Part shown: positions 43,193 to 51,516 of the stretch, in pieces
Position numbering within the stretch: position 1 is the first letter of the stretch
Layout: every line of letters starts with the position of its first letter
Origin: Kaistella palustris DSM 21579
Lineage (GTDB): Bacteria > Bacteroidota > Bacteroidia > Flavobacteriales > Weeksellaceae
DNA length: 64,000 nucleotides
NCBI RefSeq assembly: GCF_000422265.1
Contig: NZ_AULL01000012.1
Location: forward strand, 186,001-250,000
Direction: 5' to 3'
The notes under the pieces: model-generated
What the model was told of the DNA's origin: nothing
Seen by the model: the letters and a program-made list of their open reading frames with translations, nothing else
Databases searched by the model: none
Made by a program: the position numbers and the translations under genes

Positions 43193-43528
43193 TTACAGTT
43201 CTTCTTCTGATTCTATGGTGAAAGACCGTGTTTTATAATCTTTGTCGTGCCGCTCAGAAATTACATCTGCACCTTTTTGGCTGATGATGAAATCGGTAGA
43301 GTCCTTAAACATGTCTTCAAAGTTTTTGAAATCCTCTTTGTAAAGATAAATTTTGTGTTTCTCGAAAGTAGCATCACCGTTTTCGCCATAATTTTTTTTG
43401 CTCTCGGTAATGGTGAGATAGTAATCGCCGGCTTTGGTTTCGCGCACATCAAAAAAATAGGTTCGGCGGCCTGCCTTCAGAACTTTTGTAAAAATTTCGT
43501 TTTCGTTCCTTTGATTATAATCATTCAT
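43193..43528 (-). CDS. PUR-family (DUF3276) nucleic-acid-binding protein
   Basis: The 111-residue protein matches DUF3276: EIFTKVLKAGRRTYFFDVRE, GDYYLTITESKK, HKIYLYKEDFKNFEDMF. This is a bacterial PUR-alpha-type fold that binds single-stranded DNA or RNA (the Borrelia BpuR type); the role in Bacteroidota is not firmly known. It has a consensus promoter (TATATTTG at 43556-43563, TTG at 43582-43584) and its own terminator, so it is a single-gene unit. Confidence 0.88.
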   Translation of the reverse strand: MNDYNQRNENEIFTKVLKAGRRTYFFDVRETKAGDYYLTITESKKNYGENGDATFEKHKIYLYKEDFKNFEDMFKDSTDFIISQKGADVISERHDKDYKTRSFTIESEEEL

Positions 43529-43555
43529 GTCCTTTCAATTTGTGAATCTATATCA

Positions 43556-43584
43556 CAAATATAAAAGATTTCTTTTAACTGCAA
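43556..43584 (-). promoter_or_regulatory. Promoter of the PUR-family gene (TTG-N18-TATATTTG)
   Basis: On the minus strand, TTG (43584-43582) and TATATTTG (43563-43556) are 18 nt apart, 27 nt before the ATG at 43528. Confidence 0.75.
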
Positions 43585-43638
43585 AATTTTTTTTAACTTT
43601 TTGTTAAGAAAACAGAATTATAACTGCATAATCTGCAC

Positions 43639-45300
43639 CTAAGCCGGCAAAGGATTGTCTATTTTGGTGAGATTCAGGATTTTATCTGCACGTTTGGCGC
43701 TGCTGGCTCGATGGGTAATGATGATTGAACTTGATTTCTGAATATCATTTTCAATATTCCGAAGTATGTTTTCTTCGGTTTCCGTATCCAGAGCAGAGAG
43801 TGAATCATCAAAGATCAGAATCTTCGGCTGTTTGATGAGCGCGCGCGCGATACAGATCCTTTGTTTCTGGCCACCGGAAAGCATCACGCCGCGTTCGCCC
43901 ACAAGGGTTTTGTATTTTTCCTTGAAGCCCACGATATTTTTGTGGACATCTGCTTTCTTCGCATATTCTTCAACAAGTTCCGGTGTCGGATGGTCAACGC
44001 CAAAACCAATATTATTTTCAATGGTATCTGAAAACAGAAAACTTTCCTGCGGGATATAGCCGATATGCCGGCGGTAGTTTTCCAGATTGTGTTCTTTTAG
44101 ATTTTTTCCGTCCACAAGAATTTCGCCTTCCGTAGGATCGATCAAACGGCACAGCAGGAGCGCGATGGTAGATTTTCCGCTACCTGTCTTACCGACAATT
44201 GCCAGTGATTTTCCCGCTTCTATTTTAAAACTTAAATTATCGAGCGCCCTGATTCCGGTGTTCGGGTAAGTATACGACACGTTTCTGAACTCAATATCTC
44301 CTTTGATGGGATAAACTTCATGGTTTATATTAATGATGTCAGTTTTCATATCCAGGAATTCATTGATCCTGGACATTGATGCTTCAGCCCTTTGATTTAC
44401 AGAGGTCACCCAACCGACCATTGAGAAAGGGAAAATCAGAATATTGATATACAGAAAGAAATCAGCGATCTTGCCTACGCTCAGCTCGTTGTTCATATAT
44501 TTCTGGCCACCGATCAGGAGAATCACCACATTCAGCAGGCCAATGACGAAAAGAATGATGGTAAAAAAGTAGGCTTCGGTCTTCGCCAGATCCAGAGCTT
44601 TGTCCTGGTAATCCTTGACTTTATTCGAATAGTTATTTTCGATGTATTTTTCTTTGGCAAAAAATTTTACCACGCGGATTCCGGAGAAACTGTCCTGTAC
44701 GAAAGTGGAGATCGCAGACTGGCTTTTCTGCATGATCTTTGATTTTTTGTTGATAACCGAGCTCACATGATAGATCACAAATGACAGAATGGGCAGCGGA
44801 ACGAGCGACCATACAGTCATTGAAATATCGGTCTTCAGCATATAAATGCTGGTAATGATCAGCAGTACGAGCAGGTTTACAATATACATTACACCGGGTC
44901 CCAGATACATTCTTACAGCGACCACGTCTTCACTCAGCCTGTTCATCAGGTCGCCGATCGTGGTTTTTTTAAAATCTGTGAGCGAAAGTTCCTGGTAGTG
45001 TTCGTAAATTTTATTTTTAAGTTCATACTCGATCCTGCGCGACGAAACTATGATCGTCTGCCGCATCATGAAAGAAAAGAAACCGGTGAGCAGCGATGAG
45101 ATCACTATAATCCCGACATACACCAAAACCTGCCTGTTGAATCCGAGGCCGGTGTTTTTCGAAATCTCATCAATGGACCGCCCCACGAACTGAACTTTGT
45201 AAATACTGAAAAAGTTGCTCGCAATGATGAACAAAAAACCCCAGAAAAGCAGGATTCTGTGTTTCCAGAAATAAGGATTTAATGTTTTGAGTGCATTCAT
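43639..45300 (-). CDS. ABC exporter (fused membrane and ATPase domains)
   Basis: The 553-residue half-transporter has six membrane helices (about 20-310) and an ATPase domain with Walker A GKTGSGKST, signature LSGGQKQR and Walker B ILIFDDSLSALD. The residue after the Walker B Asp is Asp rather than the usual catalytic Glu, as in the degenerate half of heterodimeric exporters. The ATG at 45300 (MNALKTLNPYFW) is used; the frame runs 67 codons further upstream but crosses the promoter at 45346-45353. Substrate (lipid or drug) unknown. Confidence 0.92.
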   Translation of the reverse strand: MNALKTLNPYFWKHRILLFWGFLFIIASNFFSIYKVQFVGRSIDEISKNTGLGFNRQVLVYVGIIVISSLLTGFFSFMMRQTIIVSSRRIEYELKNKIYEHYQELSLTDFKKTTIGDLMNRLSEDVVAVRMYLGPGVMYIVNLLVLLIITSIYMLKTDISMTVWSLVPLPILSFVIYHVSSVINKKSKIMQKSQSAISTFVQDSFSGIRVVKFFAKEKYIENNYSNKVKDYQDKALDLAKTEAYFFTIILFVIGLLNVVILLIGGQKYMNNELSVGKIADFFLYINILIFPFSMVGWVTSVNQRAEASMSRINEFLDMKTDIININHEVYPIKGDIEFRNVSYTYPNTGIRALDNLSFKIEAGKSLAIVGKTGSGKSTIALLLCRLIDPTEGEILVDGKNLKEHNLENYRRHIGYIPQESFLFSDTIENNIGFGVDHPTPELVEEYAKKADVHKNIVGFKEKYKTLVGERGVMLSGGQKQRICIARALIKQPKILIFDDSLSALDTETEENILRNIENDIQKSSSIIITHRASSAKRADKILNLTKIDNPLPA

Positions 45301-45345
45301 TTTATTGTGCAGGCACGCGCTTTTAAGATAGGCAATGCAAGGATG

Positions 45346-45353
45346 CAAAAGTA
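45346..45353 (-). promoter_or_regulatory. -7 box TACTTTTG of the ABC exporter gene
   Basis: On the minus strand, 45 nt before the ATG at 45300; it excludes the long upstream extension of the frame. Confidence 0.5.
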
Positions 45354-45428
45354 ATAAATTGAAAATTGAATTGCAGAATTGCGGTGATACGATGGCGTCA
45401 TAATGCGGAAGCGTTTCTAAAAAAATGC

Positions 45429-45436
45429 TATCTTTG
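45429..45436 (+). promoter_or_regulatory. nusB -7 box TATCTTTG
   Basis: TATCTTTG ends 22 nt before the ATG at 45459. No TTG is seen at -33. Confidence 0.55.
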
Positions 45437-45458
45437 CAGCCACAAAAAGTTCTTTGAA

Positions 45459-46364
45459 ATGTTAGGAAGAAGACAAATTCGCGAAAAGGTTGTAGAATCA
45501 CTCTATTCTTATTCCCAAAACCCTTTAAAATTCGAAGTTTTAGAGAAAAATATGTTCTCTGAAATCGAGAAAATCTATCACCTTTATATTTATCAGCTCA
45601 ACTTCCTCGTGGCTCTGAAAGCATTGGCGGAAAAACAGATTGAAATTGGTAAAGGCAAATACATCAAGACAGACGACAATACCAACCCAAACCAAAAATT
45701 CATCAACAACCAGGTGCTGAAAAAACTGGAGGAAAATACCGAGCGGCTTTCCTTTACTTCGAAACATCAGGAATTGAAATGGGATCTGCACGATGAACTA
45801 CTTGTAAAGACTTTTCAAAGAATGACTGCCGGGAAACGGTATCAGGATTTTATGAAGGTCGATACCTATTCTTTCGAAGAAGACCAGAAATTTATCGGTA
45901 AACTTTTCTTAAGATATATCGCGGAAAACGATGATTTTCATGAACATGTGGAAGAAAAGGAAATGAGCTGGGCTGATGATTTTCACATTTCCAACTCAAT
46001 GCTTCAGAAAACCATCGGTTTTCTGAAAGAAGATGAGCCGAGTCATACTTTGATCAAGATGATTAAAGGCGAGGAAGACCGGGAATTTGCCCATAAACTT
46101 TTGCAGCAGGTTCTTACCCATTGGGAGGAGACTGAGGAAAAGCTGAGTGGCCGCCTGGAGAACTGGGATATGGAACGTATCTCACTGCTCGACAAGATCA
46201 TTCTGATTACCGCGATTTCCGAACTCGATTATTTTCCGCTCACGCCGGGTAGGGTTATCATCAATGAATATATCGAGATTTCAAAGGTTTTTTCAACCGA
46301 CCGTTCCAACATTTTCATTAACGGAATTTTAGACAAATACACCAAAGACATCAATAGAAATTAA
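45459..46364 (+). CDS. nusB: Transcription antitermination factor NusB
   Basis: The 301-residue protein begins MLGRRQIREKVVESLYSYSQ; the NusB core is C-terminal (DMERISLLDKIILITAISEL, RVIINEYIEISKVFST). It is about twice the length of E. coli NusB (139), with an N-terminal extension that I recall as common in Bacteroidota. NusB joins NusE in rRNA antitermination. The start at 45459 is downstream of a -7 box; the frame upstream of it is not coding. nusB, DUF1573 and yajC follow in a row. Confidence 0.94.
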   Translation: MLGRRQIREKVVESLYSYSQNPLKFEVLEKNMFSEIEKIYHLYIYQLNFLVALKALAEKQIEIGKGKYIKTDDNTNPNQKFINNQVLKKLEENTERLSFTSKHQELKWDLHDELLVKTFQRMTAGKRYQDFMKVDTYSFEEDQKFIGKLFLRYIAENDDFHEHVEEKEMSWADDFHISNSMLQKTIGFLKEDEPSHTLIKMIKGEEDREFAHKLLQQVLTHWEETEEKLSGRLENWDMERISLLDKIILITAISELDYFPLTPGRVIINEYIEISKVFSTDRSNIFINGILDKYTKDINRN

Positions 46365-46374
46365 TAGAAAGTTT

Positions 46375-46857
46375 ATGAAAAATTTAGTAAAAATTCTTCC
46401 GCTTGCAGTAGTGCTGAGTTTGGCTTCCTGTAAAAAAAACCAGCAGGCTGATCAGTTGGTCGTAACCGAAGATTCCGCCACTGCGGTTCAGGCACCTGCA
46501 GTAGAATCTCAGGATGCCATGTTAAAGGAGGCCCAAAGCAACCCGCTTACCACAGTTGCCCTGTCGGAAGCAGCTTTTGAATTCGGTAAAATTAAAAAAG
46601 GAGAACACAAAGAACATACTTACGAGATCACGAATACCGGACAGAATCCTTTGATCATTTCGCAGGTGAAACCCGGCTGTGGCTGCACGGTACCGGATTA
46701 TACCAAGGACCCGATCTTGCCGGGACAAAAAGGAAAAATAACCCTTAAGTTCGATTCTTCAAATTTCGACGGTCTTGTAAATAAGCAGGCAGAAATTTAC
46801 GCCAATGTAGAAAAAGCACCGATGGTAATCACTTTTTCAGCGGACATTCAGCCTTAA
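46375..46857 (+). CDS. DUF1573 lipoprotein
   Basis: The 160-residue protein has a lipoprotein signal ending LSLASCKK (Cys19), a low-complexity linker and a DUF1573 domain (EFGKIKKGEHKEHTYEITNT, KPGCGCTVPDYTKDPILPGQ). It is an Ig-like periplasmic domain with two Cys in GCGCT; role unknown. It starts 10 nt after nusB. Confidence 0.9.
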   Translation: MKNLVKILPLAVVLSLASCKKNQQADQLVVTEDSATAVQAPAVESQDAMLKEAQSNPLTTVALSEAAFEFGKIKKGEHKEHTYEITNTGQNPLIISQVKPGCGCTVPDYTKDPILPGQKGKITLKFDSSNFDGLVNKQAEIYANVEKAPMVITFSADIQP

Positions 46858-46878
46858 TAACCAATTTAAACTAAAGAG

Positions 46879-47211
46879 ATGATTACAATATTTTTACAGG
46901 CAGCAGGCGGACCGGAAGGTTCTATGATGCCAACTATGCTGATGATGGGCCTTATGTTTGTCGGATTTTATTTTCTGATGATCCGCCCGCAGATGAAAAA
47001 ATCGAAGCAGGAAAAAAGTTTTCAGGAAACTTTGAAAGTGGGGAGCCGCGTGGTTACCACTTCGGGAATGCACGGACGTATTTCCCAGATCCAGGACGAT
47101 GGCGTGGTGATCGAAACCCTTTCCGGTAAACTGAAATTCGAAAAGGCAGCCATATCCCGGGAGTTTACGCAGCAGCGTTTCCCCGACAGCGCGCCCGATG
47201 ACAAGAAATAA
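46879..47211 (+). CDS. yajC: YajC preprotein translocase subunit
   Basis: The 110-residue membrane protein has a transmembrane helix (MLMMGLMFVGFYFLMIRPQM) followed by a soluble part with SRVVTTSGMHGRISQIQDDG. It associates with SecDF in the Sec pathway. It ends a nusB-DUF1573-yajC operon and is followed by a terminator. Confidence 0.95.
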   Translation: MITIFLQAAGGPEGSMMPTMLMMGLMFVGFYFLMIRPQMKKSKQEKSFQETLKVGSRVVTTSGMHGRISQIQDDGVVIETLSGKLKFEKAAISREFTQQRFPDSAPDDKK

Positions 47212-47230
47212 CTTCAGGCCATATTTTAAG

Positions 47231-47259
47231 AGCAACCTTTCGCAGGTTGCTTTTTTGTT
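47231..47259 (+). terminator. Terminator after yajC
   Basis: AGCAACCT (47231-47238) pairs with AGGTTGCT (47244-47251), followed by T residues. Convergent with the transporter gene on the other strand. Confidence 0.85.
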
Positions 47260-48948
47260 TTAACTGAAGATCAGTATGAGCAAGCTCGCCACAAAAATCC
47301 GGAAAATGGTCACTAAAGGATAAACCTGCGCATAACTTTGTATCGGAATATCGGAATCCAAAAAGTTTGTACTGAAAGAAAGTGCGGCCGGATCTGTATA
47401 ACTTCCGCTCATAATGCCGGCAAGCTGCAGAAAATTGATCTTCATAAAGAACCGGCCTACTATAACCATCGCGATCAAAGGAATAAATGTTATCGCGGAC
47501 CCGTAAAGCAACCACATCCAGCCGTTATACTGCACAAAATTATCGTAGAAACCATCGCCGGCGTGAATTCCCACAGCGGCAAAAAACAGACAGATACCAA
47601 AATCCTTCATAAAATATATAGCACCCGTGTTGATGTAGGAATGGATGAAAGAAATGCCACCGTAACGCGAAATCAAAAGCGCCACAATCAACGGGCCGGC
47701 TGCAAACCCCAGCTTGATCGGAACCGGCAGGCTTGGAATGGCGATTGGTATGGAGCCCAGAATTACACCCAGGAACAGACCACCAAACAGCGACAGAAAA
47801 TCCGGTTCCAAAAGTTTTTTTTCGGAATTGCCAATGAGCTTTTCCACTTCTTTAATGGCTTCTTCCGAGCCGATTACGCGGATTTTGTCACCATAGAAGA
47901 GTTCCAGCGACGGTCGCGGCAGAATTTCCCGGCCGGCACGGAACACACGTGTTACCTTCAGATCATAGGTGTTGAACAGATCGAGTTCTGACAGGTTTTT
48001 GTGAATAACCTTTGCATTGGTAACGAAAATATTTTTTCTGCGGATATCGGATTCAGATTCTATAAAAAGGTCGGTAGAAGGTCTGCCGACGAGCGCTGTA
48101 AAATCATTCACATCTTTTTCCTGGCCTACCAGCATCAGCACATCGCGGTCCTGAAGTTCAGTATCTAAGGTTGGCGATTTCACGGCAACACTGCCGCTGT
48201 GTTTCAGACGGGAAACCACGATGTCCCGGCCAAATGTTTTCAGCGTTTGGTGCAGTGTCTTTCCTACCAATTCCGGGTTTGTAACGCGCATTTTCTGATG
48301 TACCAGCGGCAGTTCCATGGCGATCTTTGCCTTGCGGAATTTTTTCATCTCTTCCTCAGGCTTTATTTTTAAAAGCAACTTGGTTACGATGATCGTTCCT
48401 ATAATACCAAAAACACCCAGCGGATAAGTAATCGCGTAACCTATTGCAGGATCGTTGAACATTCTGTCGGGGAATGAGTTTTTGATTTCTTCTATCGTGT
48501 TCTTGGCGGCGCCCAGACCTGGTGTATTGGTTACAGAACCGCTCATTATCCCCACCAGGTCTTCAATCTTCAAACCCGTTAGTTTAAAAAGGATAATTGC
48601 GATCACGCCGCCAAACAACACACTGGATACGGCCAGGATGTTAAACTTCAAACCTTCATTGCGGAAGGAGGAAAAGAACGATGGACCGACCTGCAAACCA
48701 ATGCCATACACAAAAAGTATCAGGCCGAAATCCCGTACAAAATCCAGGATCCCTCCCTCGATGCGGTAACCGAGATGCCCCAAAAACAAACCGGTGAACA
48801 TGACTGCAGATACGCCGAAGGTTATTTTCCCCAACTTCAGCCTGCCGATAAAAACACCGGTACCGATTGCGAGCATCAGCGCCACGATAGAGTGGGTTAC
48901 GGTAGGGTTTTCTACAGGAAACAAAAGAACTTTTAACCAATCGAACAT
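47260..48948 (-). CDS. AspT/YidE-type putative transporter with TrkA_C domains
   Basis: The 562-residue protein has two multi-helix halves (about 1-175 and 370-562) around two TrkA_C domains (LVHQKMRVTNPELVGKTLHQ region and NIFVTNAKVIHKNLSELDLF region). The halves share the GVFIGRLKLG / GFAAGPLIVALLI type of repeat seen in aspartate:alanine exchanger family proteins. Substrate unknown. The ATG at 48948 (MFDWLKVL) follows a -7 box (48964-48971); six extra residues upstream overlap it. Confidence 0.88.
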   Translation of the reverse strand: MFDWLKVLLFPVENPTVTHSIVALMLAIGTGVFIGRLKLGKITFGVSAVMFTGLFLGHLGYRIEGGILDFVRDFGLILFVYGIGLQVGPSFFSSFRNEGLKFNILAVSSVLFGGVIAIILFKLTGLKIEDLVGIMSGSVTNTPGLGAAKNTIEEIKNSFPDRMFNDPAIGYAITYPLGVFGIIGTIIVTKLLLKIKPEEEMKKFRKAKIAMELPLVHQKMRVTNPELVGKTLHQTLKTFGRDIVVSRLKHSGSVAVKSPTLDTELQDRDVLMLVGQEKDVNDFTALVGRPSTDLFIESESDIRRKNIFVTNAKVIHKNLSELDLFNTYDLKVTRVFRAGREILPRPSLELFYGDKIRVIGSEEAIKEVEKLIGNSEKKLLEPDFLSLFGGLFLGVILGSIPIAIPSLPVPIKLGFAAGPLIVALLISRYGGISFIHSYINTGAIYFMKDFGICLFFAAVGIHAGDGFYDNFVQYNGWMWLLYGSAITFIPLIAMVIVGRFFMKINFLQLAGIMSGSYTDPAALSFSTNFLDSDIPIQSYAQVYPLVTIFRIFVASLLILIFS

Positions 48949-48963
48949 GTGATAACTTTTATA

Positions 48964-48971
48964 CAAAATTA
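48964..48971 (-). promoter_or_regulatory. -7 box TAATTTTG of the AspT-type gene
   Basis: The minus-strand box ends 15 nt before the ATG at 48948, supporting that start over the one at 48966. Confidence 0.5.
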
Positions 48972-49038
48972 GGCCTAAAATGTCTGAAGATCCACGTTTT
49001 GACCGTGAGTTAAATCACTTTCGGTATTGGGCCTGTGT

Positions 49039-50301
49039 CTATTTTTGCAGAAGCTTGTAACCGATGGCACAGTTCAGGCAGTTTTTCCGCAGGCAGAAAT
49101 TTTTATAATGGAAAAGCATAGCCTGGCTTTCGAGGGCGTTTTCGATCTTCATTCCCAGCTGCAGCCATCCCTGTAAAACTGTGTTTTTTTCCGCGGGGAT
49201 ACTTCGGTAGAAATCCACGATCTCATCATGAATATTTTCATCCGAATGTTTTTGATAGGTGTATTTAAGCGGCAAAATGGCATTCACAAGAAGAAGGTCA
49301 ATAAAATCACCTGTCAAAAACTTTTCGCCGGTGACTGACGATATCTTTCCAAAGTTGAACCGTGAATCCCAGTAAGTTCCGGCTTTTACAGTCCGAAAAA
49401 TGCGGTACATCTCTTCAGTGTTTTTTGCAGCCATCACCTGTGAGAAAAGGTTTTGATTGAAGTGATAGAGCGCCGCAAACTGGGCGAGCCTTACGGTCGG
49501 GAAATTCGGTGGCCGTAACTTCGAGAATTTAGGTGTGAAACGCAGTGGAGTAATTGAATATTTTGCCTGAAGAAAATCGAACTCCCGCTTCCAGACCTTC
49601 GTATCGTCGTCTAACGGCTTTTCAAGCCAGCCGCTCACCCCGAAGAAAAGCGCTTCCAGTTGCGTCAGGTTTTGGCGGATTTTATTAACGACAGAAAAAT
49701 CCAGACTTTCTGCCAACTGTTGGAAGATCTGAGCGTTCACCTTTAAGCCAAAAGCATAGGCAAGATTCTGAAAAAGTACCGCTTCGTAATTATTTTTATT
49801 TCTTCTTAAAGATTCTTCGATTTCAATTGATTTCTCATCGAGTTTCTTTAGCAGTGTCTCTTCCAGAAAGCCAAACGAAACTTTTTCTGGCGAGAAAAGC
49901 GACGAGCAGGGAATGAATTGGTTTTCTTTGAGAAAGGATTCATACTTCCCCAGAAGTTTCTCATCAATATAATCCTTGAGCTCCAGAGTCGGAATGTTTT
50001 TCTCTGTAAAATCGCTGATTTCTACATCATGAATATAAACAGCATGAAGGATGAGATTTTCAAACTCGGGATTGCCGGCGTGTTGGTGAAAGATCCAGTC
50101 GGACGACTTCACATGAAGTTCGATATTTCCAGCCAGCACGAGCTCTCCGATTTTAATTTTTGCAAACAGAAAGTCCGGTCCGGAATCGAAGTTCCATTTA
50201 CCAAAATCCAAAATCTCGATTTCATTTCCCGCCACATCCTTAAAGTCAAAACTCTTAAAAATTTTGAAATTCCAAAGGTATTGCAGCAGTTTTTCGTTCA
50301 T
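49039..50301 (-). CDS. DUF2851 protein
   Basis: The 420-residue protein matches DUF2851 (EKLLQYLWNFKIFKSFDFKD, NIELHVKSSDWIFHQHAGNP), a family confined mostly to Bacteroidota with no assigned function. The C-terminus carries Cys residues in RKNCLNCAIGYKLL, the pattern C-x4-C-x2-C with FCLRKNCLNC, possibly a metal site. It lies downstream of bshA with 40 nt between and may be co-transcribed. Confidence 0.87.
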   Translation of the reverse strand: MNEKLLQYLWNFKIFKSFDFKDVAGNEIEILDFGKWNFDSGPDFLFAKIKIGELVLAGNIELHVKSSDWIFHQHAGNPEFENLILHAVYIHDVEISDFTEKNIPTLELKDYIDEKLLGKYESFLKENQFIPCSSLFSPEKVSFGFLEETLLKKLDEKSIEIEESLRRNKNNYEAVLFQNLAYAFGLKVNAQIFQQLAESLDFSVVNKIRQNLTQLEALFFGVSGWLEKPLDDDTKVWKREFDFLQAKYSITPLRFTPKFSKLRPPNFPTVRLAQFAALYHFNQNLFSQVMAAKNTEEMYRIFRTVKAGTYWDSRFNFGKISSVTGEKFLTGDFIDLLLVNAILPLKYTYQKHSDENIHDEIVDFYRSIPAEKNTVLQGWLQLGMKIENALESQAMLFHYKNFCLRKNCLNCAIGYKLLQK

Positions 50302-50341
50302 TTCCGGGACTGTGCTACACAGCTGTTAAAAGGGATTACGT

Positions 50342-51487
50342 TTAATGCAAAGCCGGTTGCTTGAAGGTGGCCAGGGTGTGTTCATACATTTTTTCGTACA
50401 GCGGCAGAATGTTTTTCAGATCAAAGCGCATGGCCTGTTCTTTTGCATTTTTTTTCATTTGAGCCAGCAGTACGTCGTCGCTCAGCAGTTTGATGGTGTA
50501 GTTGCTCATCGCTTCTACATTTCCGATCTCTGCAAGATACCCTGTTTCACCCTGAATATTGACTTCGGGGATTCCGCCGGCGTTGGAACTGATCACCGGC
50601 GTTTCGGCGGCCATCGCTTCGAGCGCAGCCAGTCCAAAACTTTCCTGCTCCGAGGGCAGAAGAAAAACATCGGAGAGCTGCAGGATTTTATAAAGGTCGT
50701 TCACTTTCCCCAAAAGGCGGATTTTGTTGATCAGATGCGGTTGTTCTTCCAAAAACTGGTTCACCTTCTCCATGTCGGGACCTTCGCCGATAATAATAAG
50801 CATGCAGTTGATCTTTTTCTGCACATTTTTAAATATTTCCAAAACTTCTTCCACCCTTTTTACCGGCCGCAGATTGGACACGTGAATCAGGATTTTCTGA
50901 TCGGGTTTGGCAAACTGATTGCGCTGGCAATAGGTTTTGTTTTCGAATTCGGTATTATCAATAAAATTGGTGATCACTTCAATTTCTTTCTTAATGTGGA
51001 AAAGCTGCAGCGTATCTTTCTTAAGACTTTCCGAAACCGAAGTAATGGTATCTGACTGGTTGATCGAGAATTCTACAGCGTGTTTGTAACTGGGGTGCTG
51101 GCCAACCAAAGTAATATCGGTCCCGTGCAGTGTGGTTACAAGCGGCACATCTTTGCCTTCCTCCTTAAGCATCTGTTTCGCCGTGAAGGCTGCGTAGGCA
51201 TAAGGTATCGCGTAATGCGCGTGCAGCAAATCGAGTTTATACAAATTTACAATCCGGTAAATCATCGACGAAAGTGCGATATCATACGGTTGATACTGAA
51301 AAAGCGGATAAGTCTGTAAGTTTACTTTGTGAAAAAAAATATTGGGGTTGGTGATATCCAGTCTTGCCGGCAGCGCAGAGCTGATGAAATGCACTTCGTA
51401 ACCTTTATTGGCGAGTGACATGCCAAGTTCTGTCGCAACAATGCCGCTTCCGCCGTAAGTTGGGTAACAGAGTATTCCTATTTTCAT
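50342..51487 (-). CDS. bshA: N-acetylglucosaminyl L-malate synthase BshA
   Basis: The 381-residue GT4 glycosyltransferase joins UDP-GlcNAc and malate, the first step of bacillithiol synthesis. Motifs are GILCYPTYGGSGIVATELG, HLHAHYAIPYAYA-type HAHYAIPYA, TLHGTDITLVGQHPSY and EQESFGLAALEAMA. With bshB1 in this window, two of three pathway steps are covered; no bshC-like gene is here. It is 29 nt downstream of the GH3 gene. Confidence 0.96.
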   Translation of the reverse strand: MKIGILCYPTYGGSGIVATELGMSLANKGYEVHFISSALPARLDITNPNIFFHKVNLQTYPLFQYQPYDIALSSMIYRIVNLYKLDLLHAHYAIPYAYAAFTAKQMLKEEGKDVPLVTTLHGTDITLVGQHPSYKHAVEFSINQSDTITSVSESLKKDTLQLFHIKKEIEVITNFIDNTEFENKTYCQRNQFAKPDQKILIHVSNLRPVKRVEEVLEIFKNVQKKINCMLIIIGEGPDMEKVNQFLEEQPHLINKIRLLGKVNDLYKILQLSDVFLLPSEQESFGLAALEAMAAETPVISSNAGGIPEVNIQGETGYLAEIGNVEAMSNYTIKLLSDDVLLAQMKKNAKEQAMRFDLKNILPLYEKMYEHTLATFKQPALH

Positions 51488-51516
51488 GAATGTTGAATTT
51501 TAAAAATTGAAATTAC

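Noticed and set aside
45301-45501. 67-codon N-terminal extension of the ABC exporter
   Set aside because: It runs across the exporter's own -7 box and into the nusB gene on the other strand; its sequence is Cys-rich and unlike exporter N-termini.
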